Virus record (IMG/VR): IMGVR_UViG_3300030331_000992
Location: 1 to 29,797 of that record
Reading direction: 5' to 3' (one strand)
DNA length: 29,797 nucleotides
Origin: a virus
Position 1 is the stretch's first letter; each line of letters opens with the position of its first letter. Below are positions 1 to 7,900 of the stretch, in pieces. The position numbers and the translations under genes are program-made. Below the pieces are notes generated by a model. That model was given only the letters and a program-made list of their open reading frames with translations. It ran no database searches and was not told the origin of the DNA.

Positions 1-683
1 ACAATAGAGCCTGACAAAGCCCTAACATCGCTGGGTAATTTGATACGAGCCTCAGCGCTACAAATCTCACGATAGTCGTCTCCTTGCCATAGTTCAAGGC
101 GAAGGATTTGTTGAATATTTCTGAAAAGCAGGGGTGCAGTCCCTACATAATCAGTATAGTATCGTCTCCTGTATGGCTTGTAAGTGTCAAAATTAATGTA
201 TTCAGCACTTACAAGGTAAGGTCGCCAAGCATTGTGTGTGAGGTTGTCAATCTTATCTTGTGCTTCTTTGATACGAGCCTCAACAACTGAGCGCTTCATA
301 CCACGAGTTTTACCATTGGTAAACGATGCTGTGTTTTGAACATAGGCATTATCGGCTACTTGATAATCAGCAGCAGTAATTGTATCAGCAAAATTGAGTT
401 GAACTCCACTGGCACTACTACTTATTGTTGTGATAACACGCTCTATTCCCAAAGGGTCAGCATCGGAGTAAATGAGAATGGTGTCGCCTGATTCAAAACC
501 TACAGTTCTGTAATCAGCACCTGTAACGAAAACGGCAGTAGTAGTGCTGTCAGCACTAACTAAAACGGCTTCCTGTGGGCCAATTGAGAGGAAATCAGCA
601 ACTTTCTGTGCAGTAGTATAGACAATAGCCGAAGGGTCAAGTGGTCGTGTTTCAGCCTCACCGGGATTGAATACTATCGGCAT
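1..683 (-). CDS. Probable head-tail adaptor / neck protein (partial, 3' end missing)
   Basis: The frame is open from an ATG at 683 to the window edge, giving at least 227 residues (begins MPIVFNPGEAETRPL). The first half is a Ser/Thr/Ala-rich beta-like segment. The second half holds a helical stretch (VVEARIKEAQDKIDNLTHNAW) followed by a Tyr/Arg-rich region. A helix of the 'EAxxxID..T.xAWR' kind is typical of head-tail connector proteins, and the gene lies downstream of the capsid gene where connectors usually sit. The start follows GGGGGTC at a reasonable distance and overlaps the stop of the preceding 38-residue gene. The function is inferred from position and helix pattern, not from a firm family match. 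Confidence 0.7.
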   Translation of the reverse strand, partial: MPIVFNPGEAETRPLDPSAIVYTTAQKVADFLSIGPQEAVLVSADSTTTAVFVTGADYRTVGFESGDTILIYSDADPLGIERVITTISSSASGVQLNFADTITAADYQVADNAYVQNTASFTNGKTRGMKRSVVEARIKEAQDKIDNLTHNAWRPYLVSAEYINFDTYKPYRRRYYTDYVGTAPLLFRNIQQILRLELWQGDDYREICSAEARIKLPSDVRALSGSI

Positions 684-790
684 TTCTTTTTGACCCCCGT
701 TACAAAACACTTCTTGGTCTTAGCCTCGGCTTCATCAACCTGCTTTGATTTAACATCAAACCATTCATCAAGGAGTTTACAACGGGTCAT
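674..790 (-). CDS. Very small Lys-rich protein (38 aa)
   Basis: A 38-residue frame (begins MTRCKLLDEWFDVK, ends TGVKKKCR) joins two genes with no gap. Its ATG overlaps the stop of the upstream zinc-ribbon gene in an ATGA, and its own stop overlaps the ATG of the adaptor-like gene. GAGG lies about eight bases ahead of the start. It contains three Cys and many Lys, and no recognised domain. Without it there would be a roughly 100-base hole in an otherwise gapless run, which supports it being real. Function unknown. Confidence 0.55.
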   Translation of the reverse strand: MTRCKLLDEWFDVKSKQVDEAEAKTKKCFVTGVKKKCR

Positions 791-1086
791 GCTCTTGCCT
801 CCTCATCTATAGAAGCAAGATTGTATTCCATTGGCTTACCACAACTACCGCAGTTTTCTCGCCATAGGAAATGAAGCATACCACAGTGCTGACAGCGAGT
901 GCCTGAGCCAATATTTAGAACATCACTGGCCTCAAGATTACGCTTACGCTGTTGTGAAGTTATACCCTTGAGTGGGTTTTCTTCGTCAATTACTTTACCG
1001 AGTAGAGTCTGTGCGTCAGAACGGATGCCTTGCTTTTGAAAACGCTCAATGTCCGTTAAATCAATTGCTTGTTCTTTTAGTGACAT
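787..1086 (-). CDS. Small protein with C-terminal zinc ribbon
   Basis: The protein has 99 residues. The first ~60 are helical and polar. The C-terminal third has CQHC and CGSC pairs about 14 residues apart, a compact four-cysteine zinc ribbon. The start ATG at 1086 follows GAGGAG. It sits in the run of small genes between the capsid protein and the probable adaptor, so a virion or assembly role is likely, but no family was recognised. Confidence 0.75.
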   Translation of the reverse strand: MSLKEQAIDLTDIERFQKQGIRSDAQTLLGKVIDEENPLKGITSQQRKRNLEASDVLNIGSGTRCQHCGMLHFLWRENCGSCGKPMEYNLASIDEEARA

Positions 1087-1101
1087 ACATACTCCTCACG
1101 C

Positions 1102-1275
1102 TCAACTGGTAGTGATAAATATGTAAATGTTACCAAGAATATGATGCGGGTCACAAGATACACAAGTGTGACCTGCAATAGCGTTGCTAATTGCTGTTTC
1201 TATCAATCCTCTCGCTGTATCATCATTGAAATCCTTTGGAGGGAAAGGGCCAAGAATAGATACCGTTTGTCCCAC
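1102..1275 (-). CDS. Small hypothetical protein, GTG start (57 aa)
   Basis: A 57-residue frame begins at a GTG (residues (M)GQTVSILGPFPPKDF) and ends at 1102. The start is supported by an exact GGTGAT Shine-Dalgarno at 1279-1284, three bases upstream. It fills the space between two neighbouring genes. A CVSCDPHH segment (two Cys, two His) near the C-terminus may bind metal, and the last residues are hydrophobic (GNIYIFITTS). Function unknown. Confidence 0.5.
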   Translation of the reverse strand: MGQTVSILGPFPPKDFNDDTARGLIETAISNAIAGHTCVSCDPHHILGNIYIFITTS

Positions 1276-1278
1276 TTA

Positions 1279-1284
1279 ATCACC
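1279..1284 (-). promoter_or_regulatory. Ribosome binding site GGTGAT deciding a GTG start
   Basis: The minus-strand GGTGAT complements the conserved 16S rRNA 3' end and lies three bases before the GTG at 1275. It is the main argument that the 57-residue gene is translated. Confidence 0.5.
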
Positions 1285-1288
1285 GCCC

Positions 1289-1516
1289 TCAAGAACGGCG
1301 ACCAATTGCGACAAAGGTGCAAGCAGCACCAACTTCTAAATTAGTGCCGCTAATACCGTGAGTTACAGTAGCAGCACTACCAATAGCGTTTACCATAGCA
1401 CCATCAATTGATGCTAACAAACTACTAAGGTCTACGGTTTCGCCACCTGATGTGCTACCTGTTACAATCATTCTGTCTCCAAAGTAAGTCGGTCTTGGGT
1501 CTATAGTTACTGCCAT
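1289..1516 (-). CDS. Small structural-type protein (75 aa)
   Basis: The protein has 75 residues, rich in Gly, Ser, Thr and Ala with almost no charged stretches, as in small capsid-associated or decoration proteins. It begins MAVTIDPRPTYFGD. The start is preceded by GGAGATGAA, the same translation leader used by the capsid gene. It lies three genes downstream of the capsid protein. No family recognised; a virion role is inferred from composition and location. Confidence 0.65.
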   Translation of the reverse strand: MAVTIDPRPTYFGDRMIVTGSTSGGETVDLSSLLASIDGAMVNAIGSAATVTHGISGTNLEVGAACTFVAIGRRS

Positions 1517-1518
1517 AT

Positions 1519-1899
1519 TTATTCATCTCCTGTTTGAGTTTCTTCTTCAAGACTCTCTTTAACAAGAGCCTCAGTTTCTTCTACACCTTCGGGACTCATT
1601 ACAGTCTCCACAAGTGAAAGAAGAGTAGTTTTAGTTGCATAGCCTTTAGGCTTGATGTCATACTTAGCGAGCCACTTTGCGATGTCAGCACGACTCCAGC
1701 CCGAATCAGGGACTCCATCGTTACCTACATCTACAGTTTTTTCGTAGCCTTCAATTTTGTAATCATCACCAAGTCTACTTGCATATCGGTCTAACCAAGC
1801 AGTAGTGACCTCACGAGACTGACCTCTAATGAAATCAGGGTGTGTAGGGTCAATATTTCTTGTAGACCAAGAGCGACCAGTGTATGTTACTGTAGGCAC
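1519..1899 (-). CDS. HeH/SAP-like domain protein (126 aa)
   Basis: The protein has 126 residues. The N-terminal half (starting MPTVTYTGRSW) lacks a recognised fold. Residues ~75-105 (SRADIAKWLAKYDIKPKGYA then TKTTLLSLVE) match the helix-extended-loop-helix pattern of HeH/SAP-like modules, which are common as short tails on virion proteins near the capsid gene. The C-terminus is acidic. The start is a GTG after GAGGTG. A capsid- or neck-associated role is inferred. Confidence 0.65.
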   Translation of the reverse strand: MPTVTYTGRSWSTRNIDPTHPDFIRGQSREVTTAWLDRYASRLGDDYKIEGYEKTVDVGNDGVPDSGWSRADIAKWLAKYDIKPKGYATKTTLLSLVETVMSPEGVEETEALVKESLEEETQTGDE

Positions 1900-1909
1900 T
1901 CAAAGCACC

Positions 1910-2296
1910 TCAGTTATACATTACAAGTAGGCTGTGTGCTTCGGCTGCTCCAGTGATGGTAATAGTCTTACTAACTACTGCAATTTTCAAAGCCGCTTGT
2001 GAGCCGCCTGTTTGGTTTCCTGTAGCCAGTAGAATGCTTGTTACTCCTCCAGCAAGAACTACAGTCCCTGCTCCAGCAGTAGTGATTAGAGCCATCTTAG
2101 GTGCTGGTGCGTAACCGTTTGTTGCATCTCCTGAAGTGGTGTCGTCACCATTCAAAGGCTTAAATGATTCAAGGTTACCGGGGTATGTGCTACCACGATT
2201 TAAGTAATCAGTTGTGTCATGTGACCCTGCTCTCAATTCCCAAGCGCCTACCAAAGTAGGGGTTGCTGTTCCGCTTACTGTTAATTCTGTTGCCAT
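1910..2296 (-). CDS. Probable capsid decoration protein (128 aa)
   Basis: This 128-residue protein is the gene immediately after the major capsid gene. It is rich in Gly, Thr, Ala and Val, with beta-strand-like repeats (TITITGAAEAHSLLVMYN at the end). Size, composition and position match head-decoration/stabilisation proteins, but no signature was seen. Its 16-base leader at 2302-2317 is identical to that of the capsid gene, suggesting both are highly translated. Confidence 0.6.
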   Translation of the reverse strand: MATELTVSGTATPTLVGAWELRAGSHDTTDYLNRGSTYPGNLESFKPLNGDDTTSGDATNGYAPAPKMALITTAGAGTVVLAGGVTSILLATGNQTGGSQAALKIAVVSKTITITGAAEAHSLLVMYN

Positions 2297-2301
2297 ATCA
2301 A

Positions 2302-2317
2302 TTCATCTCCATATTTT
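2302..2317 (-). promoter_or_regulatory. Translation leader identical to the capsid-gene leader
   Basis: The minus strand reads AAAATATGGAGATGAA, then a few A/T bases and ATATGGC. The same 16 bases precede the major capsid start at 3512-3527, and the GGAGATGAA core recurs at 1522-1530. It contains the GGAG Shine-Dalgarno and an A-rich stretch upstream. Confidence 0.5.
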
Positions 2318-2333
2318 TTTTATTTTTTTGTCC

Positions 2334-3506
2334 TCACTTCAAGTCACGAATACTTGCTTGTGCTCCAAAGAAAGTTGTCCATACTTCACCCATTGTTCGG
2401 TAAAGTCCCTCTTGACCGAGGCGGTTGATTGCGAATGGGTCACCAGTCTCAATTCCACTCTCAAAGTATTGTGTAGGAATCGCTGTGCTGAAATACATGT
2501 AGTCAGTGTCCAATAGATACATACGGCTTAGACCATCTTTTACCATGTCTTTGGTAGGGATGATTGGAACACCGTTGTAGGTTGCTACAATGAAACCTGC
2601 TTCAATACCCGGAACACCCTTAACACCGTTGTAGGTAGGGGTGACTCTCTTCTCCTCCATGAAACGCTGTTGCGCTTGTAGAAGTTGTTGTAGTCTCATT
2701 AGAGTGTCATATCCAGTTAGGATAACCTTTGGATTACCACCACGCTCCCAAACTTGCTGGAAGATTGTATCAAGGTGGTCAAGTGACAATACACGGCGGC
2801 TTGCATCGGCTGCGTCAGCAGCACAGTTTACTTCAGCATGTGACCAAGCGTTTTCACTTCGGTCAATACTGTAGATGTCCAAGTCAGAAGCCAAATCAGC
2901 GTGGTCGTTAGAGTTTTGTTCAGTTCTTAGACCAGTAGAAGAACCGCTACCACCATCAGCAGCAGTAATTCTGTCAAGTGATTCAAAGTTGTTACCTGCG
3001 GTTGCGTCAGTGTCTTGTAGTAGCATCTTGTTTACCATTTCAGCGTGGTGCTTACCCATTTCTTCTTTGAGAACTGAGCGCATGTCACCAAGTCCGTCAT
3101 CTTTGTCAGCAAGGAATACTGCAACTTCGCTTACATCGAAGGAGTGAGCGATAGTTTTTGGTTTTGCAGCAACATGCTGGAAAGTTGGCTTAACAGTTTC
3201 AGGCAGTGTGCCGTTCTCTGCAATACCACCATGAACTACACCAGCGTTTGGCTTGTCGGTAATGACTCTCCATCCACTGCGCTCCCACGGCTTCTTAGGT
3301 AGAATTGAAAATGCGTTGAACTCTTGGTTCAACTGTGACCAAACTTTGCGCCCGTAGATTGCTTGGTATGTTCCAGCAGTAGTGCTTAGCATTGGTGCAT
3401 CCGATTTTAGAAGTTCACTACCAGTGTATGTGTAACCCATTGAGTTACCTGCTCCGTAGTAGTATCGCTCCATGTCGCTGACTGTTCTTACATAATTTCG
3501 TGCCAT
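2334..3506 (-). CDS. Major capsid protein, HK97 fold
   Basis: This 390-residue protein is the best candidate for the main shell protein. It lies directly downstream of the prohead protease/scaffold gene, as in HK97-type modules. It has an N-arm, a P-domain-like stretch around residues 90-160 with a long helix (RSVLKEEMGKHHAEMVNKML), a central A-domain, and a C-terminal region containing a PTKDM segment and the YLLDTDYMYF strand seen in capsid proteins of this class. Length fits the family. The leader holds a strong GGAG. There is no separate scaffold gene; that role is probably in the fused protease upstream. Confidence 0.88.
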   Translation of the reverse strand: MARNYVRTVSDMERYYYGAGNSMGYTYTGSELLKSDAPMLSTTAGTYQAIYGRKVWSQLNQEFNAFSILPKKPWERSGWRVITDKPNAGVVHGGIAENGTLPETVKPTFQHVAAKPKTIAHSFDVSEVAVFLADKDDGLGDMRSVLKEEMGKHHAEMVNKMLLQDTDATAGNNFESLDRITAADGGSGSSTGLRTEQNSNDHADLASDLDIYSIDRSENAWSHAEVNCAADAADASRRVLSLDHLDTIFQQVWERGGNPKVILTGYDTLMRLQQLLQAQQRFMEEKRVTPTYNGVKGVPGIEAGFIVATYNGVPIIPTKDMVKDGLSRMYLLDTDYMYFSTAIPTQYFESGIETGDPFAINRLGQEGLYRTMGEVWTTFFGAQASIRDLK

Positions 3507-3511
3507 ATTTT

Positions 3512-3527
3512 TTCATCTCCATATTTT
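3512..3527 (-). promoter_or_regulatory. Major capsid gene translation leader
   Basis: AAAATATGGAGATGAA on the minus strand, followed by AAAAT and the ATG. It is identical over 16 bases to the leader of the next gene (2302-2317). It lies in a 38-base gap, long for this operon. The upstream A/T-rich run could also hold a promoter element; not established. Confidence 0.5.
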
Positions 3528-3544
3528 TTGTTATTTTGTGAGCC

Positions 3545-4927
3545 TCATTCGCCTCGGTATAGCCCTCCAGCCAGTTGGTGAACTTCCTCCCAAGACATGT
3601 TAGCCAAGTCTTGTGTGCTCGGAACTTCAACTGTAGGTGTAGCGGATTTTGCGATTGTCTCGCCAGCACCGCTGGATAAGTTGTCAATTCTTTCGTTAAG
3701 TGCTCCAAGAGCCTTCATAACTTCATCAAGAGGAGCACGAGCGTCAAAGTTTTGTGCTTGTGCTTTTGCGATTTCTTCAGCAGTTTCTTGTGCGAATCGG
3801 CTTTCAAAGTTTGATTCAAGAGACTTACGGAACTCTTCTTCTTGTTTTGCAGCCTTGAAGACACCGTATGCTTCTTCTATTCTGTGTGCGTCAATTCCAT
3901 GTCCTGTAATAAAGTCAGACTTTGTAACTTCTTTGTTACCGCCACTCATTAGGCCAGCACGATTAAGAGCGTTAGTAGATGGGTTGCCTCCTTCTTGAGC
4001 ACGACCCTTTACTTGTCCAGCAAAGTAATCAGCACCGTCTCCGATTGCTTCAGGAGTAGAGCCAAGATTTGCTTTTGCTACAGTATCAAAGTGAGCACGA
4101 GCAGCAACAGTGTCTACTCCAGCGGATTTGAGAGTGCTTTCCATCCAGTCAAGATATTCGGATGTAATAACATCAGAGAACTCGTCAGACTTCATCTTGT
4201 CGTCTTTCTTGTCCTTCTCTTTGTCTTTGTCTTTGTCTTCTTCCATGTAGTTGCCTTTCATCTTGTCGTCTTTCTCAGACTCTTCTTTCTTCTTTTTCTG
4301 AGCCTCTTTCAATGCTGGAGGTAATTCTCCTTTCTCCATTGAGTCCAGTCGGCCTTCAAGTCGGCTTAATACATCGTTCATTTGTTCCATTACTTCATCG
4401 GTCATTTTGTTCACCTTGTTTTTGTCTTCTTTTAGTATATTGAATGTGGCTTCGGGGTTAATTCCTTTTTCGCATATTGTTATTTCGTGTAATTCTAATT
4501 TTGATATTTCTTGATATGAGCCGTGGGATTTATCGCTTTTGTTTACTCGTTTGAATGCTTGTCCTCCGATGCTGAATCCCGTTAGGTTTCCTTTTCGGAT
4601 TTCACTTGCTACTTCTCGTGCCTTCTCAATGTCGTTTCTTAATTTTACTACAACAAACATTCCAGCATCGTCTACTTCGCTTTTCCACAACCTCCCTTGA
4701 TTATCTGTATAATTTGAAATTACTTCTCCTACTTGTATATTTGAATGTGCTAATTGGACATTTCTGTATTTTGGGTCTGACATGAACTTTTTGAAAGCGT
4801 CTTTCAATGCTGACCTTGTAATTAAATCTCCTTGTTTGTCTACTAACTCTACTGAAGCATAACCTGCCACGATGAGGTCACTCCCTGCTTTGAGGAGTTC
4901 AATGTTTCTACGCTGAGTTCGCAACAC
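3545..4927 (-). CDS. Prohead maturation protease fused to a scaffold-like region
   Basis: The protein has 460 residues. Residues ~1-165 match the HK97-type (S78-like) prohead protease: His61 in LAHSNIQVGEV, Ser119 in TGFSIGG, and the LELHEITI strand at 144-151. It would cleave scaffold and capsid N-arms inside the prohead. The rest (~170-460) is charged and helical with a Lys/Asp/Glu-rich repeat (two KDDKMK copies), typical of a scaffolding domain translated with the protease. The C-terminus carries MSWEEVHQLAGG, also found in the 115-residue protein at 11498-11845. The start is GTG at 4927 with a modest GAGTGA upstream; the adjacent TTG is an alternative. The capsid gene follows immediately. 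Confidence 0.87.
   Translation of the reverse strand: MLRTQRRNIELLKAGSDLIVAGYASVELVDKQGDLITRSALKDAFKKFMSDPKYRNVQLAHSNIQVGEVISNYTDNQGRLWKSEVDDAGMFVVVKLRNDIEKAREVASEIRKGNLTGFSIGGQAFKRVNKSDKSHGSYQEISKLELHEITICEKGINPEATFNILKEDKNKVNKMTDEVMEQMNDVLSRLEGRLDSMEKGELPPALKEAQKKKKEESEKDDKMKGNYMEEDKDKDKEKDKKDDKMKSDEFSDVITSEYLDWMESTLKSAGVDTVAARAHFDTVAKANLGSTPEAIGDGADYFAGQVKGRAQEGGNPSTNALNRAGLMSGGNKEVTKSDFITGHGIDAHRIEEAYGVFKAAKQEEEFRKSLESNFESRFAQETAEEIAKAQAQNFDARAPLDEVMKALGALNERIDNLSSGAGETIAKSATPTVEVPSTQDLANMSWEEVHQLAGGLYRGE
4191..4275. repeat. Direct repeat of 19 bases within the scaffold coding region
   Basis: TTCATCTTGTCGTCTTTCT (plus strand) occurs at 4191-4209 and 4257-4275. It encodes two KDDKMK segments in the Lys/Asp-rich linker, separated by a (KD)n-type run. 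It is a coding repeat. A 25-base relative (11071-11095) encodes KDDKMKG in the 346-residue protein. Confidence 0.7.
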
Positions 4928-4968
4928 ACTAATTCACTCTCTGTTTGTTTACCTATATGAATAAACCG

Positions 4969-7900
4969 CTAAGCCTCATAATCCGATTCTGCTTCATAAG
5001 CGGAGGACTGCTCGCCTCTTTTCTGTTTTAATCGCCTTTGCGTAACTGAGTCATATTCTTCTTCGGGGTCTTCGGTTGGGCGCTCAATCATATCCCAATC
5101 AGGGACACTTTCCTCACTGGTGAGTCTTGTTGGCCCTCTTGGGGATTCTATTGCACTACCAACATCTATACCAAGTCCACCTCTACCAGCACCACCAGTC
5201 ATTTTCTCTTTTGCTACCCTATCAAGGCGCTCTGTTAAATTAGCAATACGAGTAATTGTCTTGAGCATTGTTTTCATACCGGGCTTCATAATGTTCATTT
5301 CGTCATTAGCGTCAATGACACCAGCCGATTGTTTTTCGCTTTGCCTTCTATCTTTTTTAGAATGCATGGTGTGATATTTCTTGTCAGGGATAATCTCTTC
5401 AACTATACTATCGTCTTTCTTATCAACTCCCTTCATCATTAAAGAAACTGCTTGATTCCATAGCGGTCTAACACTTTCAGCCAGTTGTAAAGTGTAATCA
5501 GACTGGCTTAATTCACCCATTACAGACTTAGGTGAGTGCGCCCAATTTCCAGTATGACTGGATTCTGACTTGTAAATTACTTCGTCTAACCCCTCAAAAA
5601 CAATGGATATTTGGTCTTCTTTGAGGGTTATATCATAAGGAACATGGATAATAGGGTGAGATTTAGCCAAAAGAGATAATGTTTCAAGACTCGCTGGACT
5701 TTCTGAATCAGCCTCTCCTACAATCTTTGAAGAGGTTACATCGTAGATTGTTTTACCTTGACGATTCCGCTTTTTAACTCCTGAAACTGAAATTGAAACG
5801 GTGTCTCCTTCTTTGAATGGCTTTGGACTTTTTACTGTTCCAACATCAAGATACTGTTTACCTTCGTAGTCTACACCACGATTACCAAAGCCTTCTGAGT
5901 CAAGTGGCCCAGCGCCTAATCTGTATGTGTATGGCCCTTTACCTCTAACATCTAAGATAATGAAACTTACATTTTTGTTCTTGCGGAGTAAGAACCACTT
6001 AGGATGTCGGCGTTCCCCACGCATGTATGTAGACTTAGCATCACGGAGTAACAACTGTTTATGGGTTTCCTGTAAACTGCTGACTGTGGCTTCTAATCCT
6101 CCGTCTTCTGTCATACGAGTATCGTATGGGCCGGGAACTAAAACATGCTCATGACTATCAAATTGACCTCTCAATACTTTGAGTCTTTCACGAACAGTCA
6201 TATCGGAAATATTAGTATCGTCATAATCAATTATGTCTATGATGTGTATATTGTCCTTCATTCTCACAGCATCAATGATGTAGTTTTTCTCAGTAACGGC
6301 TTTCAATTGCTTCTTGTCATCTTCGCTCAAAGGAATAGCATCGTTGTTTTCATCGTATGCCGTAAGGGTATTACCTTTACGAATAATCATCATGCGCTTA
6401 CCATCGTAAAAAGCCGACACTATCCAATCACCACTAAAACCTCGTAGTGCCTCAAAATCCTTCAAAGAGAAAATACGATGCATAGGTAGAATAGGTGGAG
6501 GTCTACCCTTATCTTCTTTCAATAAAGCATCAGGGTTCATCAACACCATTAGAGTTTCAGTAGGGTCACTTGTTGAAATTGCATTTGGGTCAAGGTTAGC
6601 AGGTAATCCGGTAACATCAACTCTGTTCATGTTAGTCACCGCTGACGGGACTTGATAGTTTGAAGAAAGAACTTGACTAACTGCTTCTTCTCCGTGAAGC
6701 GCTTTCATAATCTCTTCAGGGATAGAGTGTAAAAATTGAGATTCTGTATTTGTTCCAGCCATAGCAGTCTTGTTACCGGGGAACTCCATTCCAACGCTTG
6801 GTGTCATTTCATAACCACTATCCATTCCTCCTGAAATGAACATGTCTTGAACAGAAGCCCCGTTACTATTAGCGGGGTGAATAGGTTGTTGAGTCCACTG
6901 TGCAGTCCTTACACTTGTTGAAGGAGTAACGACTTTTTCCATTGTTGTAGCCTTAGTAGGGTCAAATATCAAAAGGTCATGAACTCTACTTTTAGCCTGA
7001 TTCAAACTACCAGCAAAACCTTTCAAACTCCCAGTAGCCATGTTTCCTTTCTTACCTCTCTTGTATCTTTTATCAGAGAAATCAGTTAATGGTATACGAG
7101 ACAAACCATGAGATTCATACGAGTTTTGTTGTCTTGGACTAAACAGTTGTTCCATTAGTTCAAGATGACCTCCGTATTTTTTTCTAAAATTATCAGCAAA
7201 TTGACCATTCTCAATATTATGTTTGGTTGGGTCTACTTTCGCTGGTGTTCGTGTTCTCTTATGCTCATCAAAGATAGAATCAATGACACCGTGGTGGTCA
7301 TCAGAAGTAAAAATAGTATTTGGCTCTTCACCAGCAAAACTTATTCCAGTGCCTAATAAATTACCATGAGTGAGAACTTTGACCGGAGCATCCATTCCTT
7401 CAAGTAATCTATCAATCATTTCGTTATGCACTGCATCATCGGGTAAATTAAGAAGAGAGCGAACCTTTGCTTGGGAGTGTGTTGGTAATATTTCACTACC
7501 AGCAGCACCTAAGACACTGGCTATAGTATGATGAGGAGAGACAATGTTTTCATCATCGGATAGTAATTCACTGGCACTTCTCACTTCTTGTTTTACCTCT
7601 CCATAACCATGAGTATGTAACCCATGAGACGAGTGAGGTAGTCTTAACAAAGCCATGTTAGCATCACGCATCAAACGAGAAGTATTGGCTAAGAACTTGT
7701 CAGGGAACTCAGGATTGAAAGCATCAGGGTCAGCCTTTTCAAACTCAGGTTTCAATTTTTGAGCCATACTCATTATAGCACGAAGGTCACTTTCGTCTTT
7801 GATTTCAGCATTATCAGTAATTTGGTCAAATGTAGTCTTATCATCAAGTTGAGCCTCGGCTTCAATAGCCATCTCTTCTTGTTCTATGGCGTGTAAGCGA

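Noticed and set aside
3597-4324. Plus-strand frames opposite the protease/scaffold gene
   Set aside because: They are reverse images of the Lys/Glu/Ala-rich scaffold codons, with no start signals.
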